From Clitopilus passeckerianus (lineage: Eukaryota; Basidiomycota; Agaricomycetes; Agaricales; Entolomataceae), in assembly GCA_944990035.1 (NCBI GenBank), contig CALYLX010000066.1, positions 930,001 through 994,000 on the forward strand: DNA of 64,000 bases, read 5' to 3'. A program made the translations under genes and the position numbers. Positions 9,696 to 21,642 of the stretch are shown piece by piece. Each line of letters starts with the position of its first letter. Position 1 is the stretch's first letter. Below the pieces are notes generated by a model. It saw nothing but the letters and a program-made list of their open reading frames with translations, did no database searches and was not told the DNA's origin.

Positions 9696-12606
9696 TCAGA
9701 AAAGCATCGCAAATTCTTCATCTTCCCCAGAGAATCCCCTCCCATAGAAATTCAAATCGAAAGTAGGGAATGAATTCGTCGCCATGCGAAATATGTCTTC
9801 CGGCTTAATCCTAGCCGAGCTTTGTTGACTTTCTGGAGAGCTGGGTCCAGGAGAGGCGCTGGACCGGCTAACTAAGTCGTCAAGATAGATTAGCTCGCTA
9901 AGGACGTCTCTATCAAGTTTGGAATGACCCCCAACGCAGCGATTATAATTAGCAGGTGCAAATTTGGAGTTAATGGAACAAAACTTACGCCATCTTTCCT
10001 GCCCCCACCCATCTCATTCGAAATGTTAGCACCCATTTGCCCGCAAGAAAGTTCGATTCGTCCTTACCGATCTTCAAACTGCCTTACGATCCTTAAGCAT
10101 TCAAGGACACTTTCCCTGCCAGGGTTAGGCCCTTGAGTGTTTCGCTTCCCGACCTTCCACTTCTCCAAAAGGGTGATAATAGCAGCTGCTAGGATAGTAA
10201 ACTATGACCGGAAACACCATCAATGGGAAAATCCGATCGACAATTAGAAGTCTTACATGTACACTCATGAACGGCTGCCAGACGCTCAATATCTTGATGC
10301 AAGCCCTAGCAGAACTAGTGCAGACGGCCCATGACGAGATGAACATCGGAGAATCCGGTTTCGAGAAGAATATGAATGGACGGTGGGCAAGAATGTGGAG
10401 TTGATGATACGTGCATTGCAATAACGCCGCTTGTTTGAAGAAGCTAGAAGTGACTGGCCCTAGAGAGTTGATTTTGTCTGAGGAGTCGACATGTTGATAG
10501 TTCTCCCAACGAACTGCGACACATAATTGATCAACACCCAACTGGCGATAGTTGGAAATCGACACATACGATGATTGGGAAGTGTATCTCGCCATCGGTT
10601 TAGCTCTGAGTCCAGGTGTGCGACGGCATCTTGAGCCTTATGTCGACCAGAGGCGATCGCTTTCGTGGCTTTTATCGAAAACTGTGAATGAATGATGAAG
10701 TCGGGACTTCTGGGTCGAAATTACAGACTTTACTGACCAGTTGGGCCTGAGCATAATCTAATATGTGGACTAACTTGATCCAAGCAACGAACGCAGACAA
10801 ACCGGAATGCTTGCCCGGAGGTTGCTTGAAGGCATCTTGTGGATCTTCGGGTTCCCAGTATTCATCATCGCAGTCGGTGGGTAAATCTACATCAAACCTG
10901 AAATTCACGGCGGCGTTCAGCATTCCTAGAAGCCAACTCGTCAAAGGGATCAAGGACTGCACTTACTCGTCTGCCATAGAAGGTCTTGGGCGACCAAGGA
11001 AAGAAGCGAGGAGCCCCTCGTAGCACCATATAACCCAAAAGGCTCGCTTCCAAAGCTCGCTGTCGACGGAAGGATCGGCACGCTTGCGATGTGCTCCGAC
11101 CTCAATGGCATAGCGAATACCCAGACCTAGTAGCATCCAAGCCACCCCAGGTTGCGATGATCCACCCAAATACAACACAGCGAGCTTGACGTCATGGGAA
11201 CGTGAGATTAGTTAGTAGGTTAGTAAGGGCGACTCACGATATTGCTCTGAAGTTCATAAACAGAAGGGGTTCTCGGCGCTGTGAGCTTCGTGAATAGTCG
11301 AATCTGCCTGAACCACCTCCAGCCTGCCGAATGCCCCATGTCGTCCCCCTCGAGTAGGACTGCTGGATCGGGAGACCATCTCCCAGCCACTGCACACACA
11401 CCCAGAACCGTTTCTCCGAAGTGAGGATTGAGAATGTGTTCATTTTGAAGTAGCGATTTCATGAAGGTTGGTTTGTGTAAAAGCGGTAACAGAATATTGA
11501 TCTCCCTGAAGTAAAGGTCGATCAAATCCGCCATCAGAGCAGGGGGAGGGAAGTCGTGGATTGGAAGCTCTTCATTGAGCCCACTTTCCCACTACGAGAG
11601 TAACCCATCAGTACATGATCATCACATAAATTGAAACGTACTAACTGGGAGTATACCCCAGTAGAAAGGTCGCCTGATGCCTCTGAAGTTCGTGACGATA
11701 TCCGGGTCCTTGTTCGATTCCATGAGAACCTTAAGCGCCATACCAACAAGTGACATGGTGCTAGATGGGCCAAAGTGCCTGCCAGACTCTCCAGGCTTGA
11801 GATGCAAATCTGTGAGTTGTTCTGCGAGTTGAACTACGGCATGATCCTCATTAGCATCGTCCTCTTCTTCATCGTCATCCTCTAGAGTGGCACCATCGGG
11901 TTGTAAGAAGACACTGCTACTCGAGGCTGTAGCGGCCTTCAGTTCGGAAACATGCCGTTCCAAATTTATTATATGAGAGGAGATATGCGCCATGGCACTA
12001 GTTGCGGAAGAGTTGAGGCCAGGGGACAGAAGCGCAATTGCAGCAGAGACTAGAGGATGGAGAGGTGGCGTCTCAACTGAGGAGCCTCGGGAGCCAGATA
12101 CACTGCTGCTAGTTCCCGAGGACTGTTCCGGAGAGGAGGCAGCCTTCGGTAGAATCGTCGGAGCACGATAGTAACTGACGTATTTCTTTGATGGAAGCTA
12201 CAGTAGTAAGCTAGCTGGCGCCAGAGATCTCCCAGAGAAGTTGTGACATCCTCACCTTTCCTCCAGTATGAACACATTGGCAGTTGTAGCTAATGCATTC
12301 AGAGCAGCGGTTTCCTGGCATCACTGCTGAGTCGCCTTTCGAGCCTGAATTACCATCTTGCACCACAAGGTTGAGCTTTTCTTTGGGACTTACATCGAAC
12401 TGTGGATCGCATGAGTACTTGATGCCGCGCACTCGAGCAAGATGCATAGATTACTTTTCTTCTTCCTGCATAGATTACAGGCGTTCGGGTTTCTTCTTTT
12501 CTTGTTCTGGCCAATCAGCTGAGCGCTAGATTTCTATTAGTTAGGAGCCTCTTAGAGAGACCGTACCACCATATACTCACTGCGATGACTCGGGCGCGTC
12601 AAACAT
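9696..12606 (-). CDS. Zn(II)2Cys6 transcription factor with fungal_trans domain
   Basis: Predicted nuclear regulator. From ATG 12606 a 26-nt exon joins to 12525 downward, giving NACNLCRKKK, the first half of a Zn2Cys6 cluster. The second half is GNRCSECISYNCQC near 12310-12270, followed by the linker SKKYV. An acidic stretch (LEDDDEEEDDANEDH) and the PF04082-type domain follow: LYFREINILLPLLHKPTF, GLGIRYAIEVGAHRKR, ELWKRAFWVIWCYE, then QCTYHQLHILAHRPFI. The C-terminus runs to a stop at 9696 (GRGFSGEDEEFAMLF). The third cysteine (YSCDP) lies in a small open segment, but I could not find splice phases that keep it in frame with both neighbours, so the N-terminus may be misassembled, mutated or unusually spliced. 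Its target genes are unknown. Adjacency to the hydrolase is suggestive only. Confidence 0.8.
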
Positions 12607-12982
12607 GGTCGTATCTGCTTAACCGCGAAGGCCGAGCAACTGTGCACTGACGCTGCCTCCACGGCACTGAAGAGATGGCTATTCGGCAATCACCGCCCAT
12701 CCCGCTTTTGGGGTGTTCACGTTGATGGCCTGGGCAAGTACCCCGAACAACCTGATAATTCTCGGATGTAGACCTAGGTTGAAAACCTGAACTTTTCAGC
12801 ATGGGCGATACATTACAGTGTAGTTGACTATATTTATGACCTTCATGCGAGTAAGGGTCCAAAGCCAAAATTACATGATCCCACCTTCAGGCCCAGGCCA
12901 AGCCACGGTTCCGAAATCCGACGGTGATTGCTGTCAACGTGCCAAAGTGCGGCTTGACCAAAAGCTCTTCCCTGAGTCTCTT
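12607..12982. promoter_or_regulatory. Divergent intergenic region (regulator / Spo7-like)
   Basis: About 375 bp between divergently oriented start codons of the Zn-cluster regulator (minus) and the Spo7-like gene (plus). It should hold both promoters. No specific site was recognised. Confidence 0.4.
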
Positions 12983-14177
12983 ATGCCCGCGAGCCCTCGT
13001 TCAACTCCTCCTCCTAGAAGCAGCTTATTTCCTTCAAGCGATGCAGCAACATACAGAGATCTTCTATACTTCGAAGAGCGTCTCAAGTCAAACGCTGCCA
13101 AGCTTCAGAAACGCAAGGCGCGGTACCAACGTGCGTTTCCTCTGCGGCTCAAGTAATCCGCAACAATGTTGACTGACTCTCAGGTCTATCACAGTTTTTC
13201 TATTCAACTTGCTCGCAGTCATAGCATTTCTACTTGTTGAAGTGCTACTACCTCCGCAATCCTCCCTTCTTGCTGTTCCATACCGGCTCCTCCTCCAGAC
13301 ACTATTGCCGGACATCTATACCCCTGATACCGGACCAACAATTCACCCATATTTTTCGAGCGGCCTACTATTTGTCAGTGTCACTACACTGGTTCTGTTC
13401 TTTGCAAGTGGAATGTACTCCGAAAAGATTGCTTACGCGAACAAGTTGAGTCGCACCATATTCTCCCCAAAAGCTTGCATCTGACAGAACATGGGATGTA
13501 GATATGTTCCCCAGGCAAACCGTGCTCTTAGGTCGTTTAATATGTACCTCAACGTCCGCAAACCACCTCTCCGATCAAAATTTACTCGCTTTAACCCTCT
13601 CAAATTCTTCTTTCCTCACCCAGAAGAAGACCACCACGCAAAGCATAATTTGCCGTCCCCACCCACCTCTCCCACCCGTCGCCGCTCTCCATCTCCAGAA
13701 CCCCGTTCTCCATCACGGTCACGGTCTCCATCTCGATCCCTCCCCATACCATCTATTCCACCAGCCCAGAACCCCCGGGGCGAGCTCATCTTCTCCTCCC
13801 GAGTCGACCGCACGTTCAAGGACAACTATGACCGCTATCGCTCGGCTTTTGAGCGACGAAGGGAAGCGAAAGAACGTGTGGAACGACAGACGTGGTGGCG
13901 GTTGAAGTTATTGTTCTGGAGGAAGGAGACCACACCAGTACCAGCGGCCGCGGGGACTGGTAGTCCGATGGTTGCAGGGACGCCTACAACTTCCAGAACT
14001 GCTTCGACTTCTTCTGTAACAAGAGTGAAGAAAGGAAGCGGATCAAGAAGTTCAACACCGCCTATCATGATGAAGTCGAGAAACAGGAGCCCATCGCCTT
14101 CACCGCTTCACCAGGGCGGGGAGGTACTGGCTGCGAAACTACAGAAGGTGCAGGAGGAGAGTGGGAAGAATAGATGA
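12983..14177 (+). CDS. SPO7: Spo7-like regulatory subunit of Nem1-Spo7 phosphatase
   Basis: Exons 12983-13130, 13195-13444 and 13502-14177 join to 1,074 nt, 357 residues. The N-terminal segment TYRDLLYFEERLKSNAAKLQ is the signature start of the Spo7 family. Two hydrophobic segments follow (about residues 50-68 LFLFNLLAVIAFLLVEVLL and 104-123 FSSGLLFVSVTTLVLFFASG), then YVPQANRALRSFNMYLN. In yeast, Spo7 is a two-pass ER/nuclear-membrane protein that activates the Nem1 phosphatase, which dephosphorylates the lipin Pah1 and so controls triacylglycerol and phospholipid synthesis. The C-terminal half is extended here: an SR/SP-rich low-complexity part (about 195-235), a basic region, and a Ser-rich tail. 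The ATG at 12983 was chosen because it directly precedes the conserved part. Intact. Confidence 0.88.
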
Positions 14178-14854
14178 CTCAAAGCTATTCGATGGACGGG
14201 CAATGAGTGCCGTCTTACATCACTGCATGTATACTATCAACTACAGAATCACATCCAAAGATTTAATGCCTTACACCGTGACCTACCGCCGAAAGCCTCG
14301 ATGCACATCCGGCAATTATGACTGCTCGACTAATCGAAAGCTCGCCAAGTCGAGCATCTCCTGACCGAACAGACTCGTATATGAAATCTTCATCTTGGAC
14401 GGCTCTCCCTCAAGACCCCCTGAGTTTACCTGCCTCTGGGCGCCCCTCCTGTGTCTCCTGATCATATGTCACGCCAACGCACACTGACACTTCATTTCGA
14501 CAGACCATGACCGAGTTGGCGTCCCCTGAGGTCAGAGTAACTTGAAGGCATCAGAGCGATATTGGTGAACCATCCATCGAGAAGCAAGCAGGAATGATGT
14601 AATTGTCAGATACACTCAAGGAGGAAGATGAGATTTCTAGGTTTCTGATGGACTGAGATACGGGCGGGGGAAATTGTCTACTTTATAAATACATTGAGAT
14701 AATTGACTATTTGACGGACGGGAAGATTCGTGATAGGCGTAAAATACAAGGAGGTACTTAAACAATCATGAGAGATGTGCACCAAGTCAGCGACGGTGCT
14801 GATAGATGGCAGGCGTGGTGGAATCATCGGAGTTATCTCGTGGTGATAACGTAT
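14178..14854. other. Intergenic, convergent 3' ends
   Basis: Region between the 3' ends of the Spo7-like and thioesterase genes, which face each other. Short open frames only, and no RNA gene or repeat recognised. Confidence 0.4.
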
Positions 14855-15772
14855 TCATAGTTTTGAGGTGTTGGGCTGCATCTTGTTCAGGAAGGCAGAT
14901 GCAACCATCCGGCCCGTATCCTTGTCTAGGATCTAGAAGATGTAAGGTGTCAGAAGGAAACAATCTGAGGAATCTGAGTTGGGAAATGACCTCGCATCGT
15001 GAAGACATCACCCTGCCGCCAAGGGATACTGAGGTGCTGATTATTCTCAGCCTTGTACCGCTGCTCAGGGGTAAACTATGAGCCAAACGGGCGTTAACTC
15101 CAAGGATAGCAAGTTGACGTACATTGGAGCAGGAGAATGGAATAGAACGTTCATGCCTTGTGTAACGCCGACACCATTGACATTCTGCAGAAGCCCAAGC
15201 ACGACGAGAGGGGTACTGCAACAGCTGGGAATAAGGAGGATCAGAAGGTGTCCTTTCGGAGGAACTTCGTGAAGAGATCAACGTACTTGTCAATAATATA
15301 CGCGACGCATCCACCATGGAGCATTCCTGCACCGTTGAGCATATCTATAATTGCGGCCGGTCAACAAAAGCATTCATCTCCGAGTAATCGGAAAGTTTAG
15401 AGGGGTGAGAAGCCACTCACGCTTGGAGACGGTCACTTCAGCTACCGTCGTGGCCTCCAGTCGTTCTTGCCGTTCTTCTTTCCTATTGACATTGACCTCC
15501 ACGAACTTCACAGCTTTCCCAACTTTATACCCAAAGCAGCCTTCGTCACCCACTCCGTACGAGAAGTATGTGTTATTGTTGAGTTGCTTGACGTAGTCGG
15601 GGACGTTTCCCGCTATCGATGAGACATCGCCGTAATTTGGCAATGCTGCGGGTTCCACCCAATGTCGTTTCTTCTGAGATAGGGATGGGTCCTGCGAGAT
15701 GCTTGACGTTGCAGTCGATAGAGCTAAGGACACAGCAGAGGCGGTATGTATTCTCGAAGGCATTAGAGACAA
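14855..15772 (-). CDS. Hotdog-fold (PaaI/4HBT-like) thioesterase, peroxisomal
   Basis: Five exons join in frame: 15772-15421, 15344-15287, 15224-15123, 15075-14991, 14932-14855, total 675 nt, 224 residues. The core reads MLNGAGMLHGGCVAYIID, the hotdog central-helix motif (HGG) of PaaI-type acyl-CoA thioesterases, followed by GVTQGMNVLFHSPAP, TRLRIISTSVSLGGRVMSS and LDKDTGRMVASAFLNKMQP. These are the beta-strands expected after the helix. The last three residues are SKL, a canonical PTS1, so the enzyme probably hydrolyses acyl-CoA in peroxisomes. The N-terminal about 60 residues are Ser/Ala-rich and poorly conserved. A larger overlapping frame at 14787-15332 on the same strand is not the coding frame. 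Confidence 0.86.
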
Positions 15773-17034
15773 GCGGGAGGAGTTAGAATGAGAAGTGGAA
15801 TAAAGCCGACCCCTTTTTCACCTTATGCATACATCAGTTCAGATCTTATGATGACCCAGAATTAGCCAGCAACTGTGGGAGCAAGAAAAACAGAAGAAGG
15901 TCAGTGTTCCACATCGAAGCCCTTTCACGTGCGGGCAGTTCCACGAACGCTCAACCAGCCGCGCGGACAGTGAGTAACCGGTTTAATGGAAATTTGGCGG
16001 ATCGCGGTAGGACATGGCGACTGTGCACGTTACTGGATACAAGAGAAAGTTTAGATCTGGGATGACGGGGAAGCCTGATCCCAATGCAGCTCTATTGGGA
16101 CCGGGACCCCTGCACGTCGGAAGGGATGGGTTATTGAGGCGCGCAATCAGCCCTCACACGGAGGTACATATGGCAAAGAGAAGAAATCGTGCCAGGCTCG
16201 TGTTTTGCAGGACATTGGCATGATGGATGGTTGTCGTTTCGGCAGCCGTGTTGCTTGTATCCAAGTGACAACATTTTAGCTCTTAGCTGGGCGCTTACCC
16301 AGATTCGATCGACCAGGCTAAGGCTAAAAGACTATCACGGGTACTTTAGGGATCAACAGCTACCCGTGATACTCGAGGTCGAACCAGCGGAAGTAAAACG
16401 AGTGAACCCGGAACGTTCTGGTTCAGCGGACCAACGGACCAGCGGAAGGAGCCACGAGACTGAGCAGCCACTCTAACCCATTGGCACGGAAGATGCCGAA
16501 CGAGCTGCTGAGGTGCAACTGGGGATCAACCATTCGTTCTTCCGCCATCCAGAGAGAAAGGAGGGACCACACCGCTTTGGCACGTCGAAATCCTAAAAAG
16601 TCAGACTCAGGTGACGTGGAGGGCGCAAGTTTGAATCGAGTGCCCATCCCCTCACCTCAACGGAGCTTCCCTCAGATCGCGCCAGGCCCTGAAACTCAAT
16701 TACGCTGTTAGAGCCAATCTTCTTCTCGAGCGCGTGGCAAAAGAAGGGCACAGAGTCACCATTCCTGGCGAGATTGACGGAACTGGCGATTGCCTATGAA
16801 CCCTAGCTTCTCAAAAAGAAGTGCTGCGCTGCGAATAAATCGGAGAATTTTGCGTTTAGGTTTCTGACGATCCTATTTAGAGGCGGCACACGAGGGAGAA
16901 ATGGTTCGACTTGACGTAGACTAGCGTAGTTGCTCGGCCATGGGACCAACTTGGGCGTTGCCCCCTGCACTCCGAGATGGTAAAGGCCAGCAAGTTGGAG
17001 ATACGGTAATACACTAGTGGTACAGAGTTGGAAT
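15773..17034. other. Intergenic, no gene recognised
   Basis: About 1.26 kb between the thioesterase start and the desaturase stop. Open frames at 16014-16476 and 16423-16711 have no domain, are on conflicting strands and show no splice structure. Nothing further was identified. Confidence 0.4.
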
Positions 17035-18922
17035 TTACTGTTCAACGCATGGTTCAAGCACGGATTCCCCATATTGATTCTTGAAGAAAAGAACATCGCC
17101 CTCGTTTTCTACGAACGTGCATTGCGTGAAGGATCGCCAGAGGGCTGCTAAGACGGACTGCAGAGCCAAGTGAGATGCATTCAATTCCAATTTCAGTGCG
17201 GCTTACCGTGGAATCGTAGTTGTAGTATTCTCCCAGCACAGGTTTGATGGCTTCCGTAACCGCAGGGAGGTTATCTGTATAGTGCCAGTTTGCCACCAGT
17301 CAGGGAAATATTTTGAAGGCTATCGCACTCACAAAATGGGACAGATACGAAGAAATGGTGAGCCACATGATCCGAGCTTATCTGCGGCACATTGAACGTC
17401 CGCTCCAGGGACAAAATATACCCATGTGTCATGCTCACATTGTGAAAAAAGAACGTCCCCACCCAGCCAAAAAGTGGTCGATCCACAGTTGCCAGCGCGC
17501 CACGTGCAAAAGTCCACTGGTCCTAAAGATATTGAAGTTCAAAGCTCGGGGTGCACTCAGCTTGAAAGGACATACCTTGCGATAATACGGAACTGTTGGG
17601 TCGCTGTGTTGCAAGTAGGTAAACATCACCATCCTATATTGAAATTAATTTCATTTGAATTGAAGAATAAATGATTAAAATTTACCAGTTGTGGCAGAAC
17701 TTGGTTCTAGATTAGACATGCACGCGTTTCGACGGAAGAAATACACCTACCAGCCATGGCATGATATAATAATCGCGTAAGGATGACCAACTTGTCTTAT
17801 ACGCGTAGAATCCAAGAAGAGACAACATGGTACACATAGCGATGTTCGAAATGACGATTGCTTGTCCTGGCCAATAATCAGTACTGAGGGCTATTAGGTT
17901 CAAATTTCAAGGGGGCAACATGCTTTCATGAGGTCTGAATAACAGAGATGATGGTTTATAGTGCTAAAGAACCAGTTAGTTGAGAGGGACGGGAGGAATA
18001 TGATATTCAAAAGGAACTCACGCTTGTCCAGGGAGGATATCGGGGATTTCCCTTGCGGTTGTGACTGAGAGCCCCAATGAGTCGTAATTTAGCAGAGTAA
18101 GGATGACTTCGCACATTAGATACAACTGGAAGCCGCTACAAGTATGCAATTACTCAACATTGGTTATATGTGAACTACAAAAGACTGGACTCACAAAAAC
18201 TGACGAACAAAGAGCTTGAAGAGCGTAAACGCAGGGGTTTCCTCCAGAATCTCCGTGTAGTCCATCCTCACAGCGACCTTTCCATCGGGAAGCTTGAAAT
18301 CCTTCCTTGTCGGAGGAATATAGGTTTCGTCACGTTCTAGGTTGTTCGTAGTTTTCTGAAAGGAGAAATCAGGTCATGGATTCCACGAACCGAGTCTATC
18401 TCATACATGGTGGGTCCGATGCGTTGCTCTCCAGGCGAAATAAGGTGTCAGGACGAAGGTATGCAAGAGTATTCCAAGAACATTGTTGACCCAGGAATAC
18501 GGCGAAAGGGCGTCGTGTCCGGCCTGTTCAGAGTGTCAAATGAACGTAACGTCCATGTCAATATGCTTACTCACCTCATGACCCAAACACCAGATACCAG
18601 CAAAAGTGACGCCTTGCCAGCCCCAATACGACAGCCATAAAACGGAACGAAGGGAGCGGTAAACAACCGAAGAGGAGCTATCCTCGATCGGAACGAGAAA
18701 TGCGCAAATCGCATCGATCTGAGTCGCCAGGTAATAGAAAGCAACAGTAAACACTAAATGACGCCAAATGTAGAACAAGCTCTTCATAGTCGACCTTTCG
18801 AATAGATGTGGTGGAACAGCATCCCGAACATCCTTAAGCGACAAGTTTGGCGGGGTGAATGATCCCTTCTTCTTGCGAGCTTCGTATTCGGGACCGTCCT
18901 GGAAGATTTGATACCAAATCAT
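17035..18922 (-). CDS. Delta12-type fatty acid desaturase
   Basis: Membrane-bound desaturase that puts a second double bond into oleoyl chains at the ER. All three histidine boxes are present: GHEAGHDALSPY (split by the intron near 18590-18540), HRTHHKTTNNLERDETY, and DHVAHHFF. The N-terminus EYEARKKKGSFTPPNLSLKD and middle parts IHNRKGNPRYPPWTS, HYKPSSLLFRPHES, MFTYLQHSDPTVPYYR, RPLFGWVGTFFFHN match the basidiomycete Delta12 family, and the end is TEAIKPVLGEYYNYDST then the last exon to TAA 17037-17035. There are at least ten short introns; one of about 36 nt near 17895-17930 removes an apparent in-frame TGA. The start at 18922 (MIWYQIFQDGPEYEA) is tentative, since a short upstream exon is possible. 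Delta12 versus bifunctional Delta12/Delta15 activity cannot be told. Confidence 0.88.
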
Positions 18923-19801
18923 CCTGTGGAAGAGATGTTGGGCTCGTGCTGGTGATAAGATAAGGTGAGTAACTGGCGTCCATCCAGCCCAACACCAATA
19001 TATATCATCCTAGAGCGCCATAAATGATCCTAGGCCCACAAACTCAGGATGGCGATCTAGAATGAAAGGGACAGCTTATTAAGTGGCTGTCAGCGGGTAC
19101 GGTGCCGGAGATTGGTGCCTGATTGCGCTTGTAGACGGGGTAAGCTTCCGGGCGGCAGATCGCACTCTGTTATTCTGCTCTAGGATCGTCACGCCAGTCG
19201 AATGCGAAAGCTTGCACCATCCATATATCTATCCTCCTCTAATTCAGGTGGGTAGCAGTGCAGCGCGTCAGTCAATCTCACAAGTCGACGGACCAAGCCA
19301 AGAATCGTTGAATGCTAGGCGAGGGCGTGGTGGCGCCTTTTGTGCCACAGGCCCGATGACAGGCGTCCTGCTAGTCTATAGACGGTTATGTTGGAGAATG
19401 ATGAATCAGTATGTCGGCCCCCATCACAGCCGAGCGATATGGGGGAAAGAACACGGGAGGACTGGATATGCAGCAGCCGTCGTGATCTTATCCTGAAAGG
19501 ACGCAGACTCGGCGAGGGTCATGATGAACCAGTGGGTTGACTGCATGCTGCTATTAACTGGTGGCGCTTTAGCCCTTTGTGACTAAGTAGTAAGAACTGA
19601 ACATTGGATGGTTCCTTCGGAAAGTTGATCGGCCGCAGTCGCCAAGAGAATGAGATCATTCGAAGCTATGGAGGGCCAACAGAGGCCGAGGAGGAGGAGA
19701 AAAGGGAGCCCAAAAGGAGAGGAAAAGGAGAGGAGTCGTGCTCGTGATCCGAGTCATGCTGTCGCCTCAAGAAGCCTTGATTCTGTACACCCAAGTTCTC
19801 G
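18923..19801. other. Intergenic, no gene recognised
   Basis: It holds the desaturase promoter and then nothing recognisable. A 137-codon open frame at 19083-19496 has no family resemblance and is treated as chance. Confidence 0.35.
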
Positions 19802-20880
19802 ATGAGAAGGGCAGGCTATCTTCCGCCAGAGCTCGAGGACCAGATCTGTGAAACACTGGCTGATGATGAATCTTCGTCTGCATTGGCCAATTGCGCGCTT
19901 GTATCAAGGCGTTGGCTACACCATTCGCGTTGCCACCACTGGTCGAGACTCCGCATTTCTCTCGATGTAGAGACTCACACAAAGTGTACCAGGCTGCTTC
20001 AGGAACTCCTGTTCCAAACAATTCCTCGATGCACCTTCTGGCCACACATAATTGATCTTTGCGTTTCACATGCCCGTTATTCTCCTTATTTCGATCACCC
20101 GCCTGACACAGACAACACGTCTCCGACCTTTCTCCATATCCTCTCACTTTCCCTCATTCATGCATCTAGCCTGTGTACCCTCCATATGAACGGATTCTGC
20201 TTTTTCGAGCTGCCGAGCGACGTTGTATCCAGATTTACATCCATCACACTATGGAATGCCAAATTTTTGTCGCCTGGTCAGCTTATTAATTTTCTCGGAT
20301 CGCTACTGTCTCTTCGTATCAGGTGCAAACTCGGACCCATATACTATGTAGATCAGGACTGGGATAGTCCTGTAGAGTGCCGCTTCTCAGCGGACCCCTC
20401 GTTGCAATTCAATATCACAACTGGTCACGATGATAATTTGGTTTTACTCAAGACTATTATTCACACTAATTGGACCGTCACCGAGCTTTTGTTGGAGGCA
20501 GAGTCATTGAATATGACGGAGCAAGTTCTGATGCAAGATGCGCTCCAACACGTCGGCTCCTCGCTGAAGAAACTGGACTCCCCGCCGAGAGCTACTGGAC
20601 ACAGCGGCGAGGAGCCACCCCAGCCGGCCCCCAGAGCTTGTGTACTGATCACGAGTGAGGAGGAACCGTAAAACCCATCGACTCTACGTTGAAATATAAC
20701 TCATCCCTTCAAGAACTTCGGCTTGGCACCATTGCCAATTTCCAACAAATGCAGGAATACCCTCAACCATTTGGTTCTCGTCTTTCCTCGCTACAATTTT
20801 ATATCGTGAAGAATTCAAAAGCTTGACAGGATATATATGCTGTTTTAGAGAGGAGGGCCGTGATGGAGATAGAGGACTCA
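19802..20880 (+). CDS. F-box-like protein
   Basis: The frame from ATG 19802 begins with a degenerate F-box: YLPPELEDQICETLADD followed by LANCALVSRRWLHHSRCHHW, the usual P-E-L/I..I...L......C.LVSR.W pattern. F-box proteins recruit substrates to SCF ubiquitin ligases through Skp1. In basidiomycetes large F-box-like families lack assigned targets. A leucine-rich body follows (LDVETHTKCTRLLQELL; TFLHILSLSLIHASSLCTLH). The frame closes at 20671, but a continuation typical of these proteins (STLKYNSSLQELRLGTI) appears in another frame at 20687-20825. There is therefore either an intron near 20580-20680 or a frameshift, and the end given is approximate. Confidence 0.6.
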
Positions 20881-21642
20881 GCCTGAGAGGTTTTCGATCC
20901 AACAATGTCTAGTAATTTGAATCGTGCCGGTATCGTGGTATTGGAGCCTCACAAATGTAGTCCTCTCATGTGTGCGGGTTCTTAGGATTAGACATTTCAG
21001 CAACGGCATAGCAAACGGCAAGAGGTACCGAGGTACAGGATGTGAAGATCTGCCATCCGTCTGACGACAAAGAAACCAGTTCATTATAGATGCTCAACAC
21101 CATTTCAAACACAATTGCATTGGCATTCATTCTCACGCGGCGTATGTATGTAAGCTACAGCTAATAGATCTAGGCTTTGCAGAAGAAGGCAGAATGTTGA
21201 AAAAATGGGTGGTGCTAGAGGATGTTTTGACTGGCGGCCACTACCAGCCACGGGCATTCGGGAAGCAAAGGGGGATTGCAATTTTCTGACCACGTCTATT
21301 CCAGATTTCCCAATGTTTTCGTCTCGCCTGAACTTAACTGGCACTCACAGAAAGCAAGCAAACAAAGGGATGGCGGGAAGACCTCTTGATTTTTAAATCG
21401 GCCATGAGAAAAAAGTTAGGTAATCCACAAAGTCCCGGTCACATGACAAGAATTTACCATCCGGGGTTCGGAACCATCGGCATCGAGCCCTCGTCATTGT
21501 CATTTTGCTCGTCGGCATCGTCCAACGCGAAACCAAGAACTCGGAGGTGTTGTGGTTTCGAGGTTCATCTGTTGAGTAGCTTGATTACCTTCATTTCGAA
21601 CTTGGACTGAAGACTACTCCGAAAAATAGGTCTGGTATAGCT
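20881..21642. other. Intergenic, no gene recognised
   Basis: Space between the F-box-like gene and the ferredoxin gene. Only short open frames; nothing assigned. Confidence 0.35.

Noticed and set aside
13616..13825. Minus-strand frame rich in RDRDGDRD repeats inside the Spo7-like gene
   Set aside because: It is the antisense shadow of the SR/SP-rich low-complexity segment of the Spo7-like protein.
14787..15332. 181-codon minus-strand frame at the thioesterase locus
   Set aside because: Its frame contradicts the thioesterase exons, which join in phase and end in SKL at 14855.
17907..17909. Apparent in-frame TGA in the desaturase
   Set aside because: It falls in a GT..AG interval of about 36 nt whose removal joins HES to TDYWPGQA in frame.
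19083..19496. 137-codon plus-strand frame upstream of the F-box-like gene
   Set aside because: Not similar to any family known to me, no splice context, lies in the desaturase upstream region.
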